In this document: positions 1-7,575 of the stretch, one piece after another
Layout: each line of letters opens with the position of its first letter
Numbering within the stretch: position 1 is the first letter of the stretch
Origin: Luteithermobacter gelatinilyticus
Lineage (GTDB): Bacteria; Pseudomonadota; Alphaproteobacteria; Sphingomonadales; Emcibacteraceae
Length of the DNA: 64,000 bases
Reading direction: 5' to 3'
Assembly: GCF_005849285.1 (NCBI RefSeq)
Contig: NZ_CP040517.1
Coordinates: forward strand, 2,486,501 to 2,550,500
Notes under the pieces: generated by a model
What the model saw: only the letters and a program-made list of their open reading frames with translations
Database searches by the model: none
What the model was told of the DNA's origin: nothing
Program-made: the position numbers and the translations under genes

Positions 1-2
1 TG

Positions 3-275
3 AGTGAGGAAACCATCGCCCGGATGATACACCCCCATGTGAAGGTGCTAAACCGCAATGGCGTCGCGCCGGAACCCCCGGAATATTATGGTTATGGCTG
101 GCGCGTCCGGCCCGACGGCGTCTATCATCACGGTGGCTCCGATGGTACCGCCGCCTGGATCGATCCCGAACGGCAGTTGGTTGTGCTGGTCCTCACCCAA
201 AGCCCGAGCGCCGCCGGCAAGACGCTGCGCCGGCGGTTTTTCGAACTGGTCCGGTTGGCTGTGGAAACCCCCTAG
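3..275 (+). CDS. Serine hydrolase, beta-lactamase/PBP class C family, C-terminal end
   Basis: An open frame enters from the left edge and stops with TAG at 273-275, so only the last 90 or so residues are visible. The segment with YGYGW, then HHGGSDG, then AAWIDPERQLVVLVLTQ is the typical C-terminal part of class C beta-lactamase-like serine hydrolases. HGG stands where the KTG/HxG triad of the substrate pocket lies, and the following strand is the usual core beta strand. The N-terminal SxxK motif lies outside the window, so the enzyme could be an esterase, a D-aminopeptidase or a beta-lactamase homologue. It converges with copB, leaving only 5 bp between the stops. Confidence 0.75.
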   Translation, partial: SEETIARMIHPHVKVLNRNGVAPEPPEYYGYGWRVRPDGVYHHGGSDGTAAWIDPERQLVVLVLTQSPSAAGKTLRRRFFELVRLAVETP

Positions 276-280
276 CAGGC

Positions 281-1051
281 TTAATACCAGAGACGCAGGC
301 CAACCACAAAGGACAGGCTATCCACCGTCTCCCCTTCCAGGCGGGCGAAATCTGCCGTATCACCTATTTTGCGGTTCCAGGCAAAGCCGATATAGGGAGC
401 GATCTCACGCTTGATTTCATAACGCAGTCGCATTCCGGCCTCCACCGTAGACAAGCCGGAGCCGATCCCGAGTTCTTCCACATCCTGTGCGGCAAAACTC
501 AACTCTGTGCGAGGCTGTAAAATAAGACGTTGCGTCAGCAACAACTCATATTCGGCTTCGATGCGGGCCGTTACCTCTCCTTCGTCACTGACAAAGGCGG
601 CGGCGTCCACTTCAAACCAGTATGGCGCCAGCCCCTGGATGCCGATCACCGCATGCGTACGTGACGGATTGGGAGTTATGTCATGACGCAGGCCGACCTG
701 CAGATCGAAAAAGGGAGAGATGGCCCGACTATAGAGCGCCTGGACTTCCGCCTCCTCAAATTCATCAGCATCCAAAAAATATTCGCCTTCTGTCTTGAAC
801 CAGAATTTGTTGATATCACCGCCAATCCAGCCCTGGGCATCCCATAACAGCACCCCTTCCCCTTCATTGGTCTGATATTCCAGACGATCAGCCTGAACAA
901 AGGTGAAGGTCTGCCCTCCGGTTTCCTGCCGCAGGGCGGTACGGGCCTTTTCCATCTCCGCCGGATCATAATAGGCGTCAGCGGCTGTTTGCGCATGAAC
1001 CGATGTTGCCGCCAAAGACAAAAGAGCACATAACGTCAGAAGGTATTTCAT
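281..1051 (-). CDS. copB: Copper resistance protein B (outer membrane)
   Basis: The 256-residue protein has a cleavable signal peptide (about residues 1-20, ending SVHAQ), then a short linker and a beta-barrel-like domain of alternating hydrophobic strands ending in an aromatic residue (RLWY), as in outer membrane proteins. Sequence features such as FWFKTEGEY, the VQALYSRAISPFFDLQVGLRHD region and YIGFAWNRKIG match the CopB family, which works with CopA in periplasmic copper tolerance. Its ATG overlaps the copA stop by four bases (ATGA), so the two are translationally coupled. The Met/His-rich N-terminal stretch of many CopB proteins is missing here, so this is a short form. Confidence 0.9.
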   Translation of the reverse strand: MKYLLTLCALLSLAATSVHAQTAADAYYDPAEMEKARTALRQETGGQTFTFVQADRLEYQTNEGEGVLLWDAQGWIGGDINKFWFKTEGEYFLDADEFEEAEVQALYSRAISPFFDLQVGLRHDITPNPSRTHAVIGIQGLAPYWFEVDAAAFVSDEGEVTARIEAEYELLLTQRLILQPRTELSFAAQDVEELGIGSGLSTVEAGMRLRYEIKREIAPYIGFAWNRKIGDTADFARLEGETVDSLSFVVGLRLWY

Positions 1052-2877
1052 TGGGCCTTCTCCCTGGTTTTCTCACGGACGGACACGACCTGCATCATGC
1101 CGGCGTGCATGTGGTACAACAGATGACAATGAAAGGCCCAGTCGCCAACGGCATCCGCCGTAATGTCCACGGACAGTTTTTCACCGGGTTTGACGATAAT
1201 GGTATGTTTGCGCGGCTTGTGGTGATGTTCCCCATTCACCACATCAAAGAACATACCGTGCAAATGAATGGGATGGGACATCATGGTATCGTTGACCAAG
1301 GTCATCCGCAGACGTTCGTCCTTGTAAAACAGGATCGGTTCCGTCACTTCCGAAAATTTGACCCCGTCAAAAGACCACATATACCGTTCCATGTTGCCGG
1401 TCAGATGAATTTCGATTTCCCGTTCCGGCGTCCGGTGATCAGGATTGGGATCCAGACTTTTAAGATCGGCATAGGTCAGAGCCCTGTGTGGCACATCTTC
1501 AAGACCGAGACCCGGTTCATGCAACCGGTTGACCGGCATCATGGCCGTGCTGTCAACGCCCACCCCCGTGGGATGATTATGTTTCTGCATGGTCCCCCCT
1601 TGCGCCATGGTATCATGTCCCATGGCGGCATGATTCATGCCAGAATGGCCCATATTTGAATGATCCATACCGGAGTGATCCATACCGGAGTGATCCATCG
1701 CATCTTGCCCGCTCATATCCCCATGTGTTGTCATGTCCCCATGTGTTGTCATGTCATGAGCCATACCCATGTCTTTCATGGTCAGCAGCGGACGCGGACG
1801 CAAGGGCGGTATCTCGGCCTCCATACCGGGGCGGGGGGCGAGAGTGGCGCGGGCATACCCGCTGCGGTCAATGGTTTCACACATCAAGGTAAAGGCCCGG
1901 TCCGCCTGCGGATGGATAATGACATCATAGGTTTCGGCCACCCCGATCTGGAATTCATCAATCTCTACCGGCTGCACATTCAGCCCGTCCGCCTGCACCA
2001 CAGTCATGGGCAGTCCCGGGATACGGACATTGAAAATCGTCATGGCGGCCGCATTGATAAATCTGAGCCGGACCCGCTCGCCCGGAGTGAACAGGGCCGT
2101 CCAGTTGTCTTTGGGGCCATGACCGTTCACCAGATAGGTATAGGTCGCGCCGGTCACATCCGAAATATCCGTGGGGCTCATACGCATTTTACCCCACATC
2201 AGGCGGTCGTTGAGGGTAGCGCCCAGCCCCTCCTCGCGCACCTCCCGGAAAAAGTCGCCGATGGTGCGTTGCTGGAAGTTATAGGTCTCGCTCATTTTTT
2301 TGAGCTTGGCAAAAAGCCGGTGCGGATGCTCAAAGGTCCAGTCCGACAAAACCACCACATATTCCCGGTCATAGGCAACCGGGTCGGCATCTTTCGGCTC
2401 GATAATAATCGGACCGTAATGACCGGACTGTTCCTGCAGGCCGGAATGGCTGTGATACCAATAGGTACCCGCCTGCTTGAGGGGAAAACGATAGGTAAAT
2501 GTTTCGCCCGGTTTGATGCCGGGGAAAGTCACGCCTGGCACCCCGTCCATCTGGAACGGCACCAGAAGCCCGTGCCAGTGAATAGAGGTATCTTCTTCCA
2601 GGTTATTGGTGACGCGCATGGTCACCTCGTCCCCTTCGCGAAAACGCAGTAATGGCGCCGGCAACTGGCCATTTACGGTAATGGCATGCCCACGCCGACC
2701 ATCAATCATAACCGTGGTTTTGTCGATAATCAGATCAAAATTTGTACCCGACAGAGCCCTGAGCCCCTTAACGTTATTATGAACTCCGCTGCGGGCCCAG
2801 GCGGGCAAAAGCGCCTGAACGGCCACCCCGGCGCCAAAAGCCGCCGTTGTTCCAAGGAGTTTTCTGCGTGTCAGCAT
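1048..2877 (-). CDS. copA: Multicopper oxidase CopA, Tat-exported
   Basis: This is a periplasmic multicopper oxidase of 609 residues that oxidises Cu(I) and binds extra copper. The start at 2877 is preferred over an upstream frame extension because it has a GGAACG ribosome site and begins directly with a twin-arginine signal (LTRRKLLG) and hydrophobic segment. All four copper-site motifs are present: HWHG near residue 100, WYHSHSG near 140, HPIHLHG near 533 and HCHLLYHMHAGMM near 583. Between about 365 and 430 lies a Met/His-rich insert built of MDHSGM-like repeats, typical of CopA and thought to load copper. It follows the small secreted protein gene and overlaps copB. Confidence 0.96.
   Translation of the reverse strand: MLTRRKLLGTTAAFGAGVAVQALLPAWARSGVHNNVKGLRALSGTNFDLIIDKTTVMIDGRRGHAITVNGQLPAPLLRFREGDEVTMRVTNNLEEDTSIHWHGLLVPFQMDGVPGVTFPGIKPGETFTYRFPLKQAGTYWYHSHSGLQEQSGHYGPIIIEPKDADPVAYDREYVVVLSDWTFEHPHRLFAKLKKMSETYNFQQRTIGDFFREVREEGLGATLNDRLMWGKMRMSPTDISDVTGATYTYLVNGHGPKDNWTALFTPGERVRLRFINAAAMTIFNVRIPGLPMTVVQADGLNVQPVEIDEFQIGVAETYDVIIHPQADRAFTLMCETIDRSGYARATLAPRPGMEAEIPPLRPRPLLTMKDMGMAHDMTTHGDMTTHGDMSGQDAMDHSGMDHSGMDHSNMGHSGMNHAAMGHDTMAQGGTMQKHNHPTGVGVDSTAMMPVNRLHEPGLGLEDVPHRALTYADLKSLDPNPDHRTPEREIEIHLTGNMERYMWSFDGVKFSEVTEPILFYKDERLRMTLVNDTMMSHPIHLHGMFFDVVNGEHHHKPRKHTIIVKPGEKLSVDITADAVGDWAFHCHLLYHMHAGMMQVVSVREKTREKAQ
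1630..1760 (-). repeat. Short tandem repeats coding the CopA Met/His segment
   Basis: The stretch contains repeated ATCCATACCGGAGTG-type units (about 1664-1700) and a duplicated CCCATGTGTTGTCATGT block (about 1720-1755). They encode MDHSGM and DMTTHG repeats in CopA. Repeats of this kind vary in copy number between relatives and form the copper-rich loop. Confidence 0.75.
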
Positions 2878-2983
2878 TTTTTCGTTCCAAAAGTGCAAGA
2901 GTAATGAGTTGAAGATAATAGACAAAATGCATCAGTCCGCCAGACGGCATGAGACCGCAGACGGGATCATATTGCAAAAAGTC

Positions 2984-3424
2984 TTAATTCAGGAGAAGGG
3001 TGCCCATCTCGAACAGTGTCGTCACAATTAGGGAAGGAGAGACACCGTTGGGAAAATCGGTAGTCGCGAGGGGCGCAATTTTTTCCTCGGGAGGAGCCGT
3101 AGCAAAAAAGCCGCCCGTAATTTCAGAATGGCCGGAATTTGCCAGTGTGACCCCGAATGCTGGAGATGGCATCTCCACACAGACTTCAGGATCAGAACAA
3201 CCTATCGCACATATGTCGCAATCATGCTTTACGGACGGATCATAGCCCCCGCCATAATTGTCAACGCCCTCATTGCCAGCTGTGTGATGGAGGGAATATC
3301 CCTGCCCCCCGGACAGGACAGGCGAAATATCGCCCTCATTGCCGGAAACACACCGTGCCAGTGCCTCGCCCGAGAGCGAAACGACCAGCAAAAACATCAA
3401 AACTGAAATCAGTTTCTTGTACAT
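2984..3424 (-). CDS. Small secreted Cys/His-containing protein of the cop operon
   Basis: This 146-residue protein was not assigned to a family. It has a clear signal peptide (MYKKLISVLMFLLVVSLSGEALA) and a mature part containing HDCDICAIGC, a compact His/Cys cluster suited to binding a soft metal such as copper. The ATG at 3424 is preferred over 3436 because it follows GGAAG. It is the first gene of the copper operon, 106 bp ahead of copA, and a promoter-like region lies just upstream. Its position resembles that of small leader or periplasmic copper proteins in other cop operons, so a role in copper binding or sensing is inferred, not shown. Confidence 0.6.
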   Translation of the reverse strand: MYKKLISVLMFLLVVSLSGEALARCVSGNEGDISPVLSGGQGYSLHHTAGNEGVDNYGGGYDPSVKHDCDICAIGCSDPEVCVEMPSPAFGVTLANSGHSEITGGFFATAPPEEKIAPLATTDFPNGVSPSLIVTTLFEMGTLLLN

Positions 3425-3442
3425 GGCTTCCGACATAATGAT

Positions 3443-3476
3443 GGGGAAAATACATTCCCCATATAGAAGTTGTCAA
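3443..3476 (-). promoter_or_regulatory. Candidate copper-operon promoter with dyad
   Basis: On the minus strand TTGACA (3471-3476) is followed after 18 bp by TATTTT (3447-3452). A 6-bp dyad GGGGAA/TTCCCC (3443-3460) covers the -10 region. A longer-than-usual spacer with a dyad is seen in metal-responsive promoters of the MerR/CueR type, although there the dyad lies inside the spacer. No regulator gene is adjacent. Confidence 0.5.
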
Positions 3477-3509
3477 TGTGCGAAACAGCCCTGCCCCGTT
3501 ATGTCACAT

Positions 3510-3779
3510 TAGAGTGAATTGTGAAGAGGTTGGCTCAATTCTGTTGGCGGATTGTGGCCCACCTCACGCGAAAGACGGCGCCGGGCGATGCGGGGCATCG
3601 GGCCAGGCGTCTGACAACGTGAGCGGCCCCAAGCCGCCAACCCGAAGGGCCGGTCAGGTCTGGTCCAGTTCCGGCGGGGTTTGGCTTGGCCGTACCGCCA
3701 GTATGGCCTGCGCCAAACCCCTGGCTCCTGAACCAGACCTGACCGGCAGAATGGGTCAACCTATTCACAATTCACTCTA
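3510..3779. mobile_element. MITE-like element, 270 bp, with terminal inverted repeats
   Basis: The left end begins TAGAGTGAATTGTGAA and the right end is its inverted copy, TTCACAATTCACTCTA. The similarity runs on for about 33 bases per end with a few mismatches. The ends begin with TA, compatible with TA target duplication as in Tc1/mariner-IS630-type elements. Inside is a second inverted repeat (GCCGGTCAGGTCTGGT near 3651 against its complement ending near 3746) and a third (TTGGCGG near 3541 against CCGCCAA near 3635), so the whole can fold on itself. It has no convincing coding frame. Its right end supplies the last Leu-Glu codons and stop of the prs homologue. Confidence 0.65.
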
Positions 3780-4653
3780 GATGATCCAGATGCCGGGCAA
3801 TCATGGGACAAAGATCAATTGCATTGGTGAAGTGGGAAATTGTGTTGCAGGTGACAATGCTGTCCACCCCCGCAGCCTTCAGGGCCTCATACCCATCGCC
3901 GGCAAACACCGCATGAACCCCCACGCAGACCGGCGGGCGCATCCCGGCATCACTTAAATGTTTTACCGTTTCAATCATGGTCCGTGCGGTGGAGATAATA
4001 TCATCAACCAGAACCGGCGTATGATCTTTATAGTGCTCTGTGTCCGGGACGGAAACCTGCACATCTTTGTCGCCTCGGCGTCGTTTGGTCAGAACCGTAT
4101 AGGGCGCTCCGGCCCGGCCCGCCACATCCGACACCCACTGCCGGCTTTCTTCATCAGGGCCGATCAGAACCGGCTGGGTTACATGCCGACTGATCCATAC
4201 CGCGATAGACTCCGCCGCATGAACTACTCTGGCCGGAATACTGTATATTTCCTCCAGGGATTTATGGCGATGCAGATGCGGATCGACAGTGATCAGAGCG
4301 TCGAAATATCGGGACAAGAACGCCGCAAAGATCTTGGACGTCACCGCCTCGCCCTCATGGAACCGTTTATCCTGGCGCATATATCCCAGATACGGCGCAA
4401 CCAGGGTCACGGAACGCGCCCCGAACTCCCGCGCGGTCTGGGCAAAAAACATCACCGTCATGGCCTTGTTGTCGGGGTGGTCCAGGCTACACAACAAGAT
4501 CACGTCCTTATCCCGCACCTCTGACTCCAGCCGCACCAGGCTTTCCCCGTCCGGAAAATGGTGCACCGTCATCTGTCCCAGTTCAGCCCCGCTTTCCCGA
4601 GCCAGAGAGACCGCCTGATCTTCATTGCCAGGATAGGCAAACAAAAGCCTCAT
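3772..4653 (-). CDS. Ribose-phosphate pyrophosphokinase (PRPP synthetase) homologue
   Basis: The 293-residue protein has the two Rossmann-like phosphoribosyltransferase domains of PRPP synthetases. It carries HHFPDGES near residue 31, the DPHLHRHKS catalytic region near 125 and the PRPP loop VLVDDIISTARTM near 215. Normal enzymes make PRPP and AMP from ribose 5-phosphate and ATP. This one is shorter than the housekeeping form (about 310-315) and lies last in a four-gene catabolic cassette, its ATG overlapping the phosphorylase stop (ATGA). I infer it links the ribose phosphate made by its neighbours to the pentose phosphate pool, perhaps running towards ribose 5-phosphate. The stop codon lies inside the end of the adjacent MITE-like element. 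Confidence 0.88.
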   Translation of the reverse strand: MRLLFAYPGNEDQAVSLARESGAELGQMTVHHFPDGESLVRLESEVRDKDVILLCSLDHPDNKAMTVMFFAQTAREFGARSVTLVAPYLGYMRQDKRFHEGEAVTSKIFAAFLSRYFDALITVDPHLHRHKSLEEIYSIPARVVHAAESIAVWISRHVTQPVLIGPDEESRQWVSDVAGRAGAPYTVLTKRRRGDKDVQVSVPDTEHYKDHTPVLVDDIISTARTMIETVKHLSDAGMRPPVCVGVHAVFAGDGYEALKAAGVDSIVTCNTISHFTNAIDLCPMIARHLDHLE

Positions 4654-6173
4654 TCCTCGTTCCCTTCTGTAATATCAATTATATCCTGTTTTTCTTCGAG
4701 ATAGGAAAGCGCATAATCCAGTTCGCCCGGCGAGCCGGCATATACGGTAAACAACGGCTGTCCCACATCCACCCGGGTTCCGACCGGTGCATGAAGATCG
4801 ACACCGGCGACATGATCAGCCGGAGCCCCCGCCAGTTTGGCCAGACGGGAAATGGATCTGTTGTCAATGCCCCTTACAAAACCCGCTCTTTTGGCTGGCA
4901 CGGCATAGCTGTACTGCCCCTTCGGAATATCCCGCATGCCCCCCTGAGCTTCGCAAATCGCCTGGAATTTTTTCCAGGCCCGGCCATCCTCCAGAATCGT
5001 CATCGCCAGAGTTCGGCCCTGCCCGTTTTTAACATCCGGCGAAAATTCCAAAATATGCCCGGCCAGATCAAGGGAGCGTTTTTTCAGATCCTCCGGTGCG
5101 TCCTTATCATTTTTCAGCACCGCCACCAGATCACGAGCTTCCAGCGCCGGACCAATGCCGCGTCCTACCGGCTGGCTGCCGTCGCTGATATGGACCCGGA
5201 CACCGGTGCCCATTGTGGAACCGGTGGCTTCCAGATAGGTGGTCAATTCCTCCGCCATAGCCATACTGCGCACCTTGGCGGTGGGGCCGACCGGCATGTC
5301 AATCAGCACATGCGAGGACCCGGCGGCGATTTTTTTGGACAAAACGGAGGCCACAAGCTGTCCTTCGCTGTCAAGATCGAGGGCTTTTTCCACCCGGATC
5401 AGCAGATCATCTGCCGGGCTGAGGGACACTGATCCTCCCCAGACCACACATCCCCCTTCCTGTTCAACCACCCGACGCATCTGCGGTACATCCAGATCTA
5501 CCGGCGCCAAAACCTCCATGGTATCCGCAGTCCCCGCTGGCGAGGTGATCGCGCGGGACGATGTTTTCGGCATTGTCAGCCCATAAGCGGCCACAATGGC
5601 GACAACGATGGGAGTGGTCCGGTTGCCCGGCAGCCCGCCGACACAATGTTTGTCCACCACCAGTTCCCGCCCCCAGTCGAGTCTGTCGCCGCTGTCCACC
5701 ATGGCGCGGGTCAGACTGACAATTTCTTCCCTGTTCAGCCGCCCGCCGGCGCAGGCCGTCAAAAAGGAAGAAATATGAATGTCCGAATAATGCCCGGCCA
5801 CGATGTCCTCAATAATGGTTCTGATCTGGTGATCCGACAAAGCATTGCCATAGATTTTCGAGCGCACAAAACTTAATGAATGCACGGCAGGGGGGTGGGA
5901 AACATGAATTTCATCCCCTTCCCGGGCTCCCAATTTTTCAAAGGCATATTTGGAAAGTCCTGCTTCTCCCTGTTTGAGAATATCCGAATTCACCATATTC
6001 AGGGTCGCCGTCAGCGACGCACCGTTCAGCGAAACCTTGACCCGCGCCTGAACCTCAAATCCTTCGGCCCGGCAGACCGCACAATCCTCGCGCATGTAGA
6101 TCACAGCTTCCTTATAGGTATCAATACCCAGACGGCGCAGTTTCAAAACAGATTTTACCTGGTGCTGTTGCAT
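4650..6173 (-). CDS. Archaeal-type AMP/thymidine phosphorylase family enzyme
   Basis: The protein has 507 residues, the length of archaeal AMP phosphorylases and not that of the 440-residue bacterial DeoA. An extra N-terminal domain (about 1-90) precedes the phosphorylase core. The core shows KHCVGGLPGNRTTPIV near residue 175, PKTSSRAITSPAGTADTMEV near 205 and CVVWGGSVSLSPADDLL near 245, all hallmarks of this family. Archaeal members cleave NMP with phosphate to base and ribose 1,5-bisphosphate, while bacterial members are often annotated as thymidine phosphorylase. The start at 6173 is chosen because GGGGG is well spaced from it, and a second ATG lies two codons upstream. It follows the ribonuclease gene by 13 bp and overlaps prs. 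Confidence 0.9.
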   Translation of the reverse strand: MQQHQVKSVLKLRRLGIDTYKEAVIYMREDCAVCRAEGFEVQARVKVSLNGASLTATLNMVNSDILKQGEAGLSKYAFEKLGAREGDEIHVSHPPAVHSLSFVRSKIYGNALSDHQIRTIIEDIVAGHYSDIHISSFLTACAGGRLNREEIVSLTRAMVDSGDRLDWGRELVVDKHCVGGLPGNRTTPIVVAIVAAYGLTMPKTSSRAITSPAGTADTMEVLAPVDLDVPQMRRVVEQEGGCVVWGGSVSLSPADDLLIRVEKALDLDSEGQLVASVLSKKIAAGSSHVLIDMPVGPTAKVRSMAMAEELTTYLEATGSTMGTGVRVHISDGSQPVGRGIGPALEARDLVAVLKNDKDAPEDLKKRSLDLAGHILEFSPDVKNGQGRTLAMTILEDGRAWKKFQAICEAQGGMRDIPKGQYSYAVPAKRAGFVRGIDNRSISRLAKLAGAPADHVAGVDLHAPVGTRVDVGQPLFTVYAGSPGELDYALSYLEEKQDIIDITEGNEE

Positions 6174-6186
6174 GATCATCCCCCTG

Positions 6187-7554
6187 TTACAGTTCCACCG
6201 TCTGCTTGTATTCCGGCACTGCGCAGTCCCAATCGAACCTGTCTTCTATTTTTTCCTTCATGCTCTGGGCCGCCCCTTCCTCGCCATGGACCACAAACAC
6301 CTTCCGCGGGGGCGCGGTGAAATTTTCCATCCAGGCCAGGATTTCCTCATAATCCGCATGCGCCGACATGTTGTCCAGTTGCACGATCTGGGCCTGAACC
6401 GGCCACATTTCGCCATGAATCTTGATTTCCTTCTCCCCGCGCACCAGCCGGTCCCCCCGGGTACCGCCGGCCTGAAACCCTGCCAAAAGAATGGTATTGC
6501 GCGCATCACCGAGATAGTGTTTCAAATGGTGCAACACACGTCCGCCCGTCGCCATGCCGCTGGCGGAAACGATTACTTTCGGCATACTGTTGGTTCTGGT
6601 ATAGATGGCCTTAGACTGTTCCACCGTCCGGGTATAGTCCGCCACACCGCACACCTCCATGCATAACTTCTGTGGCAAACGGTGATCGTTTAAATGCCGA
6701 CACAGCAAGCTAGAGACATTGATCGCCATCGGGCTGTCCAGGAAAATCGGCAGATTTGCCGGAATCCGGCCCTGCCGTTTCAATTCATAAAGATAATACA
6801 GGATCATCTGGGCCCGCCCCACAGCAAAGGACGGGATAACCACCGTACCACCCCGGATTATTGTTTCCTGAATGATGTGCTCAAGATCATCCACAGGATC
6901 CGTCGCGCCATGACGGCGATCGCCATAGGTGGATTCCACAATCAGATAATCGGCATTCTGTATCTTGGCCGGTTCTTTCATGACTGGGTCGTTTGGCCGG
7001 CCAATATCGCCTGAGAACAAGACGGAGGGGCCGTTTTCCTGAGTGATCCTGACAAAGGACGCCCCCAGGATATGTCCTGCCCGGTGCAGCGTGAACCCCA
7101 GTTCCTCGCTCAAGGCGTGGAACTGTCCGAAATCCACTGGCCGGAAATGCTGAAGCGCGTCGCGGGCTTCCTTTGCCGTGTACAAGGGCAAGGCAGGCTT
7201 ATGCCGCGTATAACCGTACCGGTTGGCACGCTCGGCATCTTCTTCCTGAATGCGCCCGGAATCAGGCAACAGGATTTTACACAGCTCAAACGTGCTCTCG
7301 GAACAATATATCGGTCCTTTGAACCCGGCTCGGGCCAGTTTGGGGATATAGCCACTGTGATCCAGATGGGCATGGGTCAACACCAGCGCATCAATATCCC
7401 GGGGATTGACCGGCAACACATTCCAGTTTCGCAGGCGAAGCTGTTTGTGTCCCTGAAACAGGCCGCAGTCAATCAGGATTTTCCGGCCCTCGGCCTGGAG
7501 CAGGAATTTTGACCCGGTAACGGTTCCCGTTGCGCCTAAAAATGTGAGTTTCAT
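6187..7554 (-). CDS. Beta-CASP metallo-beta-lactamase ribonuclease (YSH1/CPSF type)
   Basis: This 455-residue enzyme belongs to the MBL-fold, beta-CASP nucleases that cut RNA. The metal motif THAHLDHSGYIP lies near residue 58, the later metal Asp in SGDIGRP near 175, the beta-CASP segment VIVSASGMATGG near 325, and motif SAHADYEE plus VFVVHGEEGA near the C terminus. Family members act as RNA endo- or 5'-exonucleases with two zinc ions. The ATG at 7554 follows AGGA, and the codon before it is TTG. It sits 21 bp after the phosphoketolase-like gene and 13 bp before the NMP phosphorylase gene, suggesting it supplies nucleotides to that enzyme. Confidence 0.93.
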   Translation of the reverse strand: MKLTFLGATGTVTGSKFLLQAEGRKILIDCGLFQGHKQLRLRNWNVLPVNPRDIDALVLTHAHLDHSGYIPKLARAGFKGPIYCSESTFELCKILLPDSGRIQEEDAERANRYGYTRHKPALPLYTAKEARDALQHFRPVDFGQFHALSEELGFTLHRAGHILGASFVRITQENGPSVLFSGDIGRPNDPVMKEPAKIQNADYLIVESTYGDRRHGATDPVDDLEHIIQETIIRGGTVVIPSFAVGRAQMILYYLYELKRQGRIPANLPIFLDSPMAINVSSLLCRHLNDHRLPQKLCMEVCGVADYTRTVEQSKAIYTRTNSMPKVIVSASGMATGGRVLHHLKHYLGDARNTILLAGFQAGGTRGDRLVRGEKEIKIHGEMWPVQAQIVQLDNMSAHADYEEILAWMENFTAPPRKVFVVHGEEGAAQSMKEKIEDRFDWDCAVPEYKQTVEL

Positions 7555-7575
7555 CAAACGATCCTTGGTTCTGTA

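Noticed and set aside
2878-2925. Upstream extension of copA
   Set aside because: The twin-arginine signal must be N-terminal, and the ATG at 2877 has its own ribosome site.
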